A stretch of 64,000 nt of DNA, taken from NCBI GenBank assembly GCA_964017045.1, contig OZ024809.1, positions 31,331,354 to 31,395,353 of the forward strand, in the 5' to 3' direction. The stretch is from Omphiscola glabra (taxonomy: Eukaryota; Mollusca; Gastropoda; Lymnaeidae). The notes below the pieces were generated by a model, which saw nothing but the letters and a program-made list of their open reading frames with translations, made no database searches and was not told where the DNA came from. This document shows, piece by piece, positions 56,190-64,000 of the stretch. The translations under genes were made by a program, and so were the position numbers. Each line of letters opens with the position of its first letter. The first letter of the stretch is position 1.

Positions 56190-57500
56190 GTAAATATCTC
56201 GGTCGTCATTAAACAACCCAAACACAATATGTCATTAGCGAGAAGTCTTCTAGCACTGAGATCTGTACCAGACTAGACTGGCAAAGCAATACAGCACTGA
56301 GATCTGTACCAGACTAGACTGGCAAAGCAATACAGCACTGAGATCTGTACCAGACTAGACTGGCAAAGCAATACAGCACTGAGATCTGTACCAGACTAGA
56401 CTGGCAAAGAAATACAGCACTGAGATCTGTACCAGACTAGACTGGCAAAGAAATTCAGCACTGAGATCTGTACCAGACTAGACTGGCAAAGAAATACAGC
56501 ACTGAGATCTGTACCAGACTAGACTGGCAAAGCAATACAGCACTGAGATCTGTACCAGACTAGACTGGCAAAGAAATACAGCACTGAGATCTGTACCAGA
56601 CTAGACTGGCAAAGCAATACAGCACTGAGATCTGTACCAGACTAGACTGGCAAAGCAATACAGCACTGAGATCTGTACCAGACTAGACTGGCAAAGAAAT
56701 ACAGCACTGAGATCTGTACCAGACTAGACTGGCAAAGAAATACAGCACTGAGATCTGTACCAGACTAGACTTGCAAAGCAATACAGCACTTAGATCTGTA
56801 CCAGACTAGACTTGCAAAGCAATACAGCACTTAGATCTGTACCAGACTAGACTTGCAAAGCAATACAGCACTTAGATCTGTACCAGACTAGACTTGCAAA
56901 GCAATACAGCACTTAGATCTGTACCAGACTAGGCTTGCAAAGAAATAAAGCTCTTAGCAAAGACTTAAGTTTTAAAATGTTATATTTTATCAGAGAGGTC
57001 ACCTCTTTTAAAAGTAGATCATAAACAAGCATGACACATCACCAATATTAAGTCTTTGAGTATGTTTTTATGGCTATAACAATGTGTTCAATAGGCGCGT
57101 ACAATAAAATTCCAATAATTTAACACTACTATAGTGTGTTACTTGAATACACATTTTTTCAAGAAAATTTAGTAGATGGGACGTTCACGCATTGCCACCG
57201 CCATTTTTTGGCGGATTATTTATGTATTATAATAATTAATCTAACTTATGACTCAGCAGTTTTTATTATGATTTTTTAAAATTATTTTTATTTTTATTAT
57301 ATATTTTTGTTGTTTGGAGGGGGCAGCACGATACCCCAAGTCCAACTAAATATCAGAATATAACTATTTACCCGTTTTGTACATTAATACATACTCTAAT
57401 ATATACTCTAATATATACTCTACTATATACTCTAAAATAAATTCAGAGTGCATACAGGAATGTGACTTTCTTTGTTCCTTCTTCTTGTATTTGCTAGCAG
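56190..57500 (+). other. Predicted 5' UTR intron
   Basis: It begins GTAAAT after CAG and ends with a pyrimidine-rich tract (CTTTGTTCCTTCTTCTTG) leading to TTTGCTAGCAG at 57500. Length is 1311 bp. It holds the 41-bp minisatellite (56252-56955) and a short TCTAATATATAC repeat at 57388-57434. A hairpin CCGCCATTTTTTGGCGG lies near 57199. Confidence 0.5.
56252..56955. repeat. 41 bp minisatellite, ~17 copies
   Basis: The unit contains AGCACTGAGATCTGTACCAG and ACTAGACTGGCAAAGCAATA. The last five copies switch to ACTTAGATC and ACTTGCAAAG, forming a separate subfamily block. It lies inside the predicted intron. Confidence 0.95.
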
Positions 57501-57550
57501 CCATCTTGTACGCCAGCTTGTACGCCAGCTTGTACGCCAGCTTGTACGCC
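57501..57550 (+). repeat. 12 bp repeat in the 5' UTR
   Basis: Four copies of AGCTTGTACGCC between the predicted acceptor and the start codon. The last one supplies the GCC before ATG. It stays in frame with the coding region but has no ATG of its own. Confidence 0.9.
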
Positions 57551-57835
57551 ATGACATCCACGCTGACCCTCGTCCTCCTGCTGGTCACCCTCATCACCAT
57601 CACCATAGTGACGGACGTAGCTGAGGCCCACTCCGAGCACCACCATCACCACCACCGGCACCACGAGTCCCACAAGCACAGCCACAGCCACAAGCACAGC
57701 CACAGCCACAGTCACCACCACCACGGCAGCAGCAGCGAAAGCGACAGTTGCAGCGGCGGCTCCAGCGGGTCGGAAGAGCTCCTCATAACCGCTCTCCTCC
57801 TCGCGAACCAGAACCAGGCCGCCGCTGTCGGTTAA
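57551..57835 (+). CDS. Secreted histidine-rich peptide, 94 aa
   Basis: Function unassigned. The start at 57551 has GCCATGA context. Residues 1-26 form a signal peptide: the threonine- and leucine-rich hydrophobic core LTLVLLLVTLITITIV ends in DVAEA, giving a likely cut before His27. The mature part holds 20 histidines in about 68 residues: HSEHHHHHHRHHESHKHS, then HS dipeptides and HHHH at 55-58. A Ser/Gly/acidic linker with one cysteine (Cys67) follows, and the C-terminus is hydrophobic (EELLITALLLANQNQAAAVG). Histidine density of this kind is known from secreted metal-binding proteins, so Zn, Cu or Ni binding is inferred. The exon is far richer in GC than its surroundings, with codon use favouring C and G at third positions, which supports real coding. 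A promoter, exon 1, intron and poly(A) signal fit around it. It might instead be a low-complexity matrix or mucus protein. Confidence 0.7.
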   Translation: MTSTLTLVLLLVTLITITIVTDVAEAHSEHHHHHHRHHESHKHSHSHKHSHSHSHHHHGSSSESDSCSGGSSGSEELLITALLLANQNQAAAVG

Positions 57836-58413
57836 CCACAAATCATTGTTTAGGATTTTTGTGTTTTCTTGTCCTTATGATATATGGTATATGTTAAATG
57901 GTTTATGGTATATGTCTTAATCTATGTATAAAATCATTTCTGTCAGCCATAAAAATGTTTTATTTTACGGAAATTTCCTATTAAAAACAAATGTCTTTGA
58001 CTCTAATAGAATAAGCTTACAGCTGTGTATATTAGACTATGTTGGATATTTAACAGGCTCCGGGAATATAAGCAATTATGTGAATAGTTTATTAATTATC
58101 AGTTAGTTGAATGATATCTTTGTTGAGCAAACTCATCCAATAAAATAAATTAAAACTATTCAATTGTGTTTTTATGATTTAAGGATTTTAAAGAAATGGA
58201 AATCTAAATGTTTTTTTATTGTGTTTCATATACACCTTTTAAAGTCTCACCATTTATTATCCATTAAATATACTGGTTGGTAGATATATACTATATTCAC
58301 TTCCATTATCACTATCGTTTAACAACTTTCACTTTTAGTAGATTTTGGATCGAAAGAGAAAGGAACTTGAAATATTCATCAAAAAAGAAAAAAAATATAT
58401 AAGGAAATTAGTT
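57836..58413. other. 3' UTR then spacer
   Basis: AT-rich sequence. The part to about 58165 is the predicted 3' UTR of the His-rich gene. Composition drops sharply in GC right after the stop codon. Nothing is seen beyond the poly(A) signal. Confidence 0.5.
58139..58144 (+). terminator. Poly(A) signal of the His-rich gene
   Basis: AATAAA, the first exact one after the stop codon at 57835. About 20 bp later comes TTCAATTGTGTTTTTATG, a GT/T-rich element of the kind that follows cleavage sites. Confidence 0.6.
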
Positions 58414-58592
58414 TTAACAAAGTTAGGAAAAAAAAAACAAATTAGGTCTAACAAAGTTAGTAAAGACAATATTGTAGTTCTAAATAAGTTGGGAAAGACA
58501 CGAAGTTAGTTCTAACAAAGTTAGGAAGCACCACAATTTAGTTCTAAAAAAGCTAGGAAAGACAAGAAATTAGTTCGAACAAAGTTAGGAAA
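58414..58592. repeat. ~32 bp repeat, 5 copies
   Basis: Copies of TTAGTTCTAACAAAGTTAGG plus AAAGACAAGAA, with moderate divergence and indels. Confidence 0.85.
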
Positions 58593-58834
58593 GAAAAATA
58601 TTATTTTGTCACTTTATTTGATTAAAAAAAAAAGAAATTATGAACACAAATTATATGAAATTAAAAATTCATCAAAAGTACAGCAATAATATTTTCTTAA
58701 AGGTGTAAAAGCAAAGTGCAACACGCCAGTAATACAAACACAATATACACAATTCTAAATTTTAAAGAAACGTTTATGAAAAATGTGATGGTTGTTATAA
58801 TGAGAGTGAAGAACATATGTGCACTTTTAAGTTA

Positions 58835-59532
58835 TTTGATCTTTTCAAGATCTGTGGAAGATGGCCTTCAATTCAAGGATCACAAATCTGATTACCTCGA
58901 ACTGAAAATGTCGCATAAGAGATGGAGTCGGTGGGCCGTCGAGCGCGAGCTCTTAATGCCCCCCCCCGGCGCTCCCCCACACAAACCAGAGCACTGAAGG
59001 ACTTAACCCGACTCCAGCCCGTGCGGGAAGGCGCCGGGAACCTCCCCCTTGACCTAGGGGAGGCCCGGTCGACCTAGGACGCTGCGTTTAAAGCGTCCGC
59101 AGTTAACTCTCTGAGGGTCTGGACGGCTTTTGCTTCCACTCCGGTGGTTTGGTGTTGCGTTGCCAACCCCCACCGCCCAGGGAGTCTTTCGGTCGGGACG
59201 TTTGTAGTGGCGGGACGAAACGGTTGCCTAGGAGCGGCTTTCTCACGGCCGCGTAGCTAAAATCATCAACATGGGTTTTAGTGACCACCCAAGTTTCATA
59301 TCCATTAACAGCAACTAGTAATCATGTTAGTGGCAGCTCCCGTTGCGTTGGGAGTCATGCGTTTGGCCGGGGTTTTTTAGCTTCGGGTGGACAAGTCCCC
59401 CCTACTAGTCTGCCACGCCGCGAAGAGGCAAAACCCCATGTGGACGCCTCCGAATTTCTTCGAGACGCGGTCGCTTACGCAACCCAGATTACCTCGAACT
59501 AGAATATGTTAATATTCATTCTCAATCAATGT
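58835..59532. repeat. Dispersed repeat, split copy
   Basis: The left part 58835-58903 and right part 59487-59532 together match 53488-53587. They are separated by the 583-bp insert and share the 14-bp duplicated junction GATTACCTCGAACT. Confidence 0.85.
58904..59486. mobile_element. 583-bp GC-rich insertion with 14-bp TSD
   Basis: Bounded by GATTACCTCGAACT at 58890-58903 and again at 59487-59500. The paralogous uninterrupted site at 53488-53587 has only one. The interior is GC- and CpG-rich (GGAGGCCCGGTCGACCTAGG, CGGGACGTTTGTAGTGGCGG), unlike the flanks. The ends GTCGCATAAG and the reversed GTTGCGTAAG are weakly inverted. No poly(A) tail or coding frame is clear. A 14-bp duplication fits a retroposed fragment. 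The class remains unresolved. Confidence 0.8.
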
Positions 59533-60330
59533 CGACAACGACAGCGACAAAGCCGATAGTTGTGCCAGCATTTAAAAGCAAATACTCCCACTCATTACAT
59601 GTGGCCACCACCTGACCTCAAAATGACCTCTAAATTCCACAAAATTGGTAGAAGATTTCGTGAAATCACCTTTCCGTTAAAATTTGGTAAAGCTTTCGAT
59701 TGGGTTGATAAACCCGTGCATCAACTACAACGGCATCAACTTCAGCGGCATCAACTACAACGGCTTGAAACTACGTTCAAATGTCAATCAAATTATTCCC
59801 GAGTTATCCCATGCAGACGACACGAGTTATCCCATAGACGCCTTTAAACTTCATGCCCCCAATTATTGTTTTCAAAACAATCCTATATCGCTTTACGAAA
59901 TATCTCTAAAGTTTTGTGGGATTATTTTGTCTTGGAGAGTTTAAAATAAAAGTTTGACGTGTGTGACCAATGGTCAATTTTAGCCATCAAAATCAACTTC
60001 ATGTTTCGCGATAAAGAAAGTACAGAATGGCAGGCTCAACATCAGAAATGAAAGAACAAAGTATGATAAAATTGAATTTATAGACAGGAAAAAAGATTGT
60101 AACGTTTCGGCTTAGAGCCTTCATCAGAAAGCAAGACGAAAAGACAGATCACAGAAAAAAATAATTCTTTTTTGTTGCCGGGAGTATGATCACAGGAAGT
60201 GAAAGAATATAAATATTAGTAATGTGAAAAATAAAGTAGTGAACCGTAACGGAACAAAAATATTTAGAGATACATAAAATCTAAGGAATAAGAAAAAAAG
60301 AAGAATACAGGGAAATTGAGAAACATCAGT
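59533..60330. other. Spacer, no gene seen
   Basis: Unique DNA. Three CAACTACAACGGCAT units at 59722-59765 make a small repeat. The frames over 59560-59944 are not supported. The hammerhead-like motif at 60101 is listed separately. Confidence 0.5.
60101..60127 (-). repeat. Hammerhead-like core motif, copy 3
   Basis: Read on the minus strand: CTGATGA, AGGC-TCTAA-GCC, GAAACGTT. Both boxes are exact. Upstream TTTTCGTCTTGCTTT supplies a CGTC that could act as the cleavage-site side of a 2-bp stem III, but the interval is too short for stem I on its own. Confidence 0.45.
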
Positions 60331-60484
60331 AAGAGAGTATTCGATTCATACCATGTGGAGATATGGTGCAGAGAGTATCTGATTCATACCATGTGGAGAT
60401 ATGGTGCAGAGAGTATTTGATTCATACCATGTGGAGATATGGTGCAGAGAGTATCTGATTCATACCATGTGGAGATATGGTACC
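60331..60484. repeat. 38 bp minisatellite, 4 copies
   Basis: The unit contains GAGAGTATCTGATTCATACC and ATGTGGAGATATGGTGCA. High identity. Confidence 0.95.
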
Positions 60485-60789
60485 GAAAAGCTGAATAAAT
60501 TTGTTTTCCATTTTCACTCTCACTGGTGTGTTAGTGCATGAAATTAGGGCCGTAATGGATACATCCAATGCACCCTTATGTTTCCCGCTGTTGAAGTTTG
60601 AAGAGACTGGGGAGAGTTAACCCTGTTCAATATCTCGAAGATGTTCTGTGAACCTATCTGCCAATCTTCTCCCTGGTTCGCATATATAACAAGAATGAAA
60701 TCTACATCACACAATCACATATTTCACATTCCGACTAAGGCATCTTTGAAAGAAAACCCAACCCCCTTTCTCCTGTGTGCCCATATTAT
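60485..60789. other. Short spacer
   Basis: Unique DNA with no recognisable gene. Confidence 0.5.
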
Positions 60790-61005
60790 TTGTCTTTTTT
60801 GTGGGTCTATGTTTTGCGTCTAATTTTGTATGTCTATGTGTGTCTGTATTGTGTGTATGTTATGTGTGTTTTTTGTTTCGTGTATGTTGTGTCTATTATG
60901 TGGGTCAATGTTGTTTGTCTATGTTTATGTCTTTCTTGTTTGTATATATTGTGTCTATCTAGAGTGTCTAGCGTTTTGTGTCTATGTTGTGTGACTATGT
61001 ATCCT
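60790..61005. repeat. Degenerate GT-rich repeat
   Basis: Loose units of GTCTATGTTGTGTGTC with variable spacing, a decayed array of about 14-20 bp period. Overlapping open frames are a composition effect. Confidence 0.65.
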
Positions 61006-61341
61006 TGAAGCTTTTACACATAAGGTACTAAGATATGGATATGGAAGATATGAAAGAGGGATATGGATATAATTATGCGGCGCAACTACACCTAGTGGGA
61101 TTCTCTCGCTTTGCGACCATCGAGTTCTCTACGTCTGTTGTTATTCCTAATTACTACTAGCTATTTCTCTATCGTATCAAATCAATATTGATATGGAAGT
61201 ATATCAAATAGTTTAGTCTAATTTCAGCAGAAGTGCAAAAAAAAACCTTATATAGTTTTACGCTCTCTATAGTAGAGGAATGAAAAGAGTTAATTTGTTT
61301 ACTTTTTTGATGTTGCTTTTTCTTCACAAATTATTTTAATA
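61006..61341. other. Spacer, no gene seen
   Basis: AT-rich unique DNA with a short GATATGGATATGGAAGATATG run near 61033. Confidence 0.5.
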
Positions 61342-61605
61342 GATCAGAGAATCAGTTGGGTGGCTAGTATTAGTGCCGCCTGGGGCGGGAGAAGATCAGA
61401 GAGTCAGTTGGGTGGCTAGTATTAGTGCCCTCTGTGGCGGGAGAAGATCAGAGAGTCAGTTGGGTGGCTAGTACTAGTGCCGCCTGGGGCGGGAGAAGAT
61501 CAGAGAGTCAGTTGGGTGGCTAGTATTAGTGCCCCCTGGGGGCGTGAGAAGATCAGAGAGTCAGTTGGGTGGCTAGTATTAGTGCCGCCTGGGGCGTGAG
61601 AAGAT
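61342..61605. repeat. 52 bp minisatellite, 5 copies
   Basis: The unit contains GATCAGAGAGTCAGTTGGGT and AGTGCCGCCTGGGGCGGGAG. GC-rich second half with GCCGCC-TGGGGCGG inverted character. Few differences between copies. Confidence 0.95.
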
Positions 61606-62454
61606 CAATGCCGCTGCCACCCACGAAAAGCATCTGTGGATGGCTGAAATTGTTGCCCCTCTATATATAAAAGTGGCGCCCAGGGTGGACTGCCCCCTCC
61701 TTCACAATCTTCATTATCCAGTGCAGAGAAGCGATCTCATTGAGCTATTGTAGGGTTGTATTCCATATATTCTGTAATACTAACTTAAAAGAAACATGGA
61801 AAAAGGCAGATTTCGGTCTTAACACTAACCACCGATATCATATTAAAGTGTATTTAATTCTTCACACATATTTGTATTTATGTTTAATTTGACATATGAT
61901 TTTTTATTGTTTGAAGGGGCAGTACTAACCATCCCACCCCTCCCAAAAATAAAACAACAAAAAAACCCACCACATTTTAAGTTTCATGAAATAATTATTT
62001 TAAAACGACGATGACCTCTGACCTTGCCCAATTGTTTCATATGGCGGCATTCATGAAAATGAAGCAAAACATTTTTGTGAAATTACAATTGTCCTACTAT
62101 GTGTGTTTATAATTTGTTTTACATTGCCTAGAGATAACACATTTTCAGGATATTCCAAGAAACGGAAGACATGCAAAAAAGTCGGGAGCCTTATATGGAC
62201 TTTGATATTTCACGTGTTTTTTGTCTTGGAGAGCGCAGACAGTAGGACTTGACACCAAACTTTACGCACGCAATGTCTTCTGAAATTCGAATTTAAAAGT
62301 CGATTCTGGGTTTTTCAATTGCAAAATTCATCTCTGTAACTTTGTCCTTTTCTCTATGTCCTACGTAGCAAGTATGTGTGAGCAATGTTCCAACTGTTAA
62401 TTTGAGAGTCATTGTTTAAGCCACTGAAAAGCGGCCACCCACTCTAACACATAC
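61606..62454. other. Spacer, no gene seen
   Basis: A TATATATAAAAGTGGCGCC string at 61662-61680 follows the 52-bp array and could be a TATA element, but no exon follows. The remainder is AT-rich unique DNA. Confidence 0.45.
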
Positions 62455-62528
62455 GTACGTCGACGCTAACACAGATGTACACCGACGCTAACACAGATGT
62501 CCACCGACGCTAACACAGATGTACACAT
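62455..62528. repeat. ~23 bp repeat, 3 copies
   Basis: The unit contains CGACGCTAACACAGATGTAC plus AC. Confidence 0.9.
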
Positions 62529-62816
62529 TTACACATAAACAAGGAGTAACATTTAAAAACAAACAAAAAACACTTTAAGATCAAGAGTTCATTAAGTGCA
62601 TTTATTTAAAGCATGAAATTATCCTTCTTGATGTTATATACGTAAATAAAATAATAAAAATAAATAACAGCACAGAAACATTAGTGGATGTGATCCAATC
62701 AGAAGCTAAGATACTAATAGATATCTTTAATTGGCCTTAACCGAAAAAAAAAAAAATTAAGTTAAAAATATTTGAAATGTGATAAGAGTTGGGACACAAC
62801 TTTTCCAACACCGGTG
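62529..62816. other. Short spacer
   Basis: AT-rich unique DNA. Confidence 0.5.
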
Positions 62817-62925
62817 AACACAAACCCCCTACCACCCCCGGGGGATGCAAACCCTCTCTACCAACCCCTGGGGGGCACAAACCCCCTACCACCCCCTGGG
62901 GGGCATAAACCCCTAACCACCCATA
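62817..62925. repeat. ~30 bp C-rich repeat, ~4 copies
   Basis: Copies of CACAAACCCCCTACCACCCC plus a TGGGGGG-type end. Each unit has complementary CCCC and GGGG blocks able to form small hairpins. Confidence 0.85.
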
Positions 62926-63034
62926 CTACTCTGAGTCATCTTTATTTCATGGCAGAAATCAAACAAAATTTATAGGAAAAAATGCTAGAATTAAAGTATT
63001 GTACAAAATTAATGGAACATTTTGTGTTGAGATA

Positions 63035-63300
63035 ATTAATGAAAGAAGATATGTTTAGATAATGAGTGAAACAAGATATGTTTAGATAATTAGTAAAACA
63101 AGATATGTTTAGATAATTAGTGAAACAAGATATGTTTAGATAATTAGTGAAACAAGATATGTTTAGATAATTAGTGAAACAAGATATGTTTAGATAATTA
63201 GTGAAACAAGATATGTTTAGATAATTAGTGAAACAAGATATGTTTAGATAATTAGTGAAACAAGATATGTTTAGATAATTAGTGAAACAAGATATGTTTA
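63035..63300. repeat. 27 bp minisatellite, ~10 copies
   Basis: The unit contains GATAATTAGTGAAACAAGAT plus ATGTTTA. Nearly exact copies. Confidence 0.95.
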
Positions 63301-64000
63301 GGCTTACAGATGTTAAAAAAAAACGCGTGATTTTGAAGGCCTCAGAACTAGACTGAGTTTGACATCTTCAAAAACATATGTTTTATTTTTAATTTATTTA
63401 CAGGTTATTATTGTGTTGTCTGCTAAAGAAGGCGTCTTGCCGAAACGTCCGCTTAATTGTTTAGCCTTTCACTTTGAAGCCTAAACATAGGTTTTTCAAA
63501 TATTTGTTTACTTTAGATGGCTTGAACGCAATCCCTTATGTAACATGAGATCAATGAATCGATCTGAGCGTTAGGATCAGTTCTCTGTCTTATGGGACAC
63601 CTTACACTTACTGTTACACGTACCACAACAGGCAGTGGGGCGGGGGTGGATGGGGATTCAATTGACCTGCTATTGTGTTTTAGGGGCGGAAGAGAGTGGT
63701 GGAATGACTATACACCCTGCAGTAAAGTAGGCCTTTCTTAAACTTTGTTTTACGAGCAATTTTATTGACAAAGTCATGTATTAACAGTGACGCTTTTTGT
63801 TAATGGTACATCTATTAATGTTTAGGCTACACATCTTATTATTTAGGCTATAACTCTTAATGTTTATTGTACATCTAGTTTTTATACCATGTCTCTTAAG
63901 GTTCTTGACAAATCTGTGAATGCTTGTAACACATCAGTCTAAATTCTCGGCAGCCTAGTGCCACTCGTCGGCAAAGCCGGCGCCGGTCGTTAGCAAATAT
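63301..64000. other. Terminal spacer, no gene seen
   Basis: Unique DNA. It holds the fourth hammerhead-like motif and, near 63790-63930, loose repeats of TACATCT-TTAATGTTTAGGC type. The last 20 bases contain GCCGGCGCCGG, a short CG palindrome. Confidence 0.5.
63420..63450 (+). repeat. Hammerhead-like core motif, copy 4
   Basis: CTGCTAAAGAAGGC-GTCTT-GCC-GAAACGTCC. The first box is degraded compared with CUGAUGA, but the GGC/GCC stem and GAAAC box are intact. It is closest to copy 2 in its CTTGCCGAAACGTCC end. Confidence 0.4.

Noticed and set aside
57377..57550. Extension of the His-rich frame upstream to an ATG at 57377.
   Set aside because: That stretch is an AT-rich repeat followed by a polypyrimidine tract and an acceptor. 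It would bury the signal peptide, so the start at 57551 is preferred.
59560..59944. Overlapping plus-strand frames of 95 and 86 codons.
   Set aside because: They overlap in different frames, contain a small 15-bp repeat and lack any motif or start context.

Overview
The window reads as non-coding, AT-rich animal nuclear DNA, most probably from a gastropod mollusc. There are no bacterial-style gene runs, no operons, no tRNA or rRNA, and almost no long open reading frame outside tandem repeats. The organism is inferred. The best clues are two short hAT elements that closely resemble the SPIN non-autonomous family (known from tetrapods, a triatomine bug and, as I recall, the pond snail Lymnaea), together with the extreme minisatellite content.

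Tandem repeats dominate. By adding up interval lengths by hand, about 80 separate arrays with units of 10 to 60 bp cover roughly a third of the 64 kb. Most arrays have unrelated units, are a few hundred bp long, and start and stop abruptly in unique AT-rich DNA. Several have higher-order structure: a 60-bp dimer at 10327-10827, a 175-bp seven-unit block in 23059-23775, and mixed 19/21-bp units at 35101-35628. Four unrelated arrays each carry the CREB/ATF core TGACGTCA. Unit lengths divisible by 3 leave long frames open, but these are repeat artefacts.

Mobile DNA is all short and non-autonomous. There are four copies of a palindromic foldback element (702-1001, 16241-16408 truncated, 24253-24506, 48439-48737). 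The three complete copies each have a perfect 9-bp target duplication, which suggests a Mutator-like (MULE) origin. Two SPIN-like hAT copies lie at 15438-15621 and 17392-17588. A hAT-type MITE with a perfect 8-bp duplication lies at 8290-8471, and a relative lies at 33724-33880. A 583-bp GC-rich insertion (58904-59486) with a 14-bp duplication sits inside a dispersed repeat whose uninterrupted copy is at 53488-53587. Four scattered copies of a short motif resemble the hammerhead ribozyme core as found in Penelope-like elements.

The most convincing gene lies at about 56.1-58.2 kb on the plus strand. It has a TATA box, a short non-coding exon, a clean splice donor, a 1.3-kb intron holding a 41-bp x 17 minisatellite, a strong acceptor, one coding exon and a poly(A) signal. 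The exon encodes a 94-residue secreted histidine-rich peptide with a sharp GC rise over its surroundings. A second, weaker candidate is a 67-residue secreted peptide at 17707-17910. Both proteins are unassigned to any family. The rest of the window holds spacer DNA in which I see no gene.
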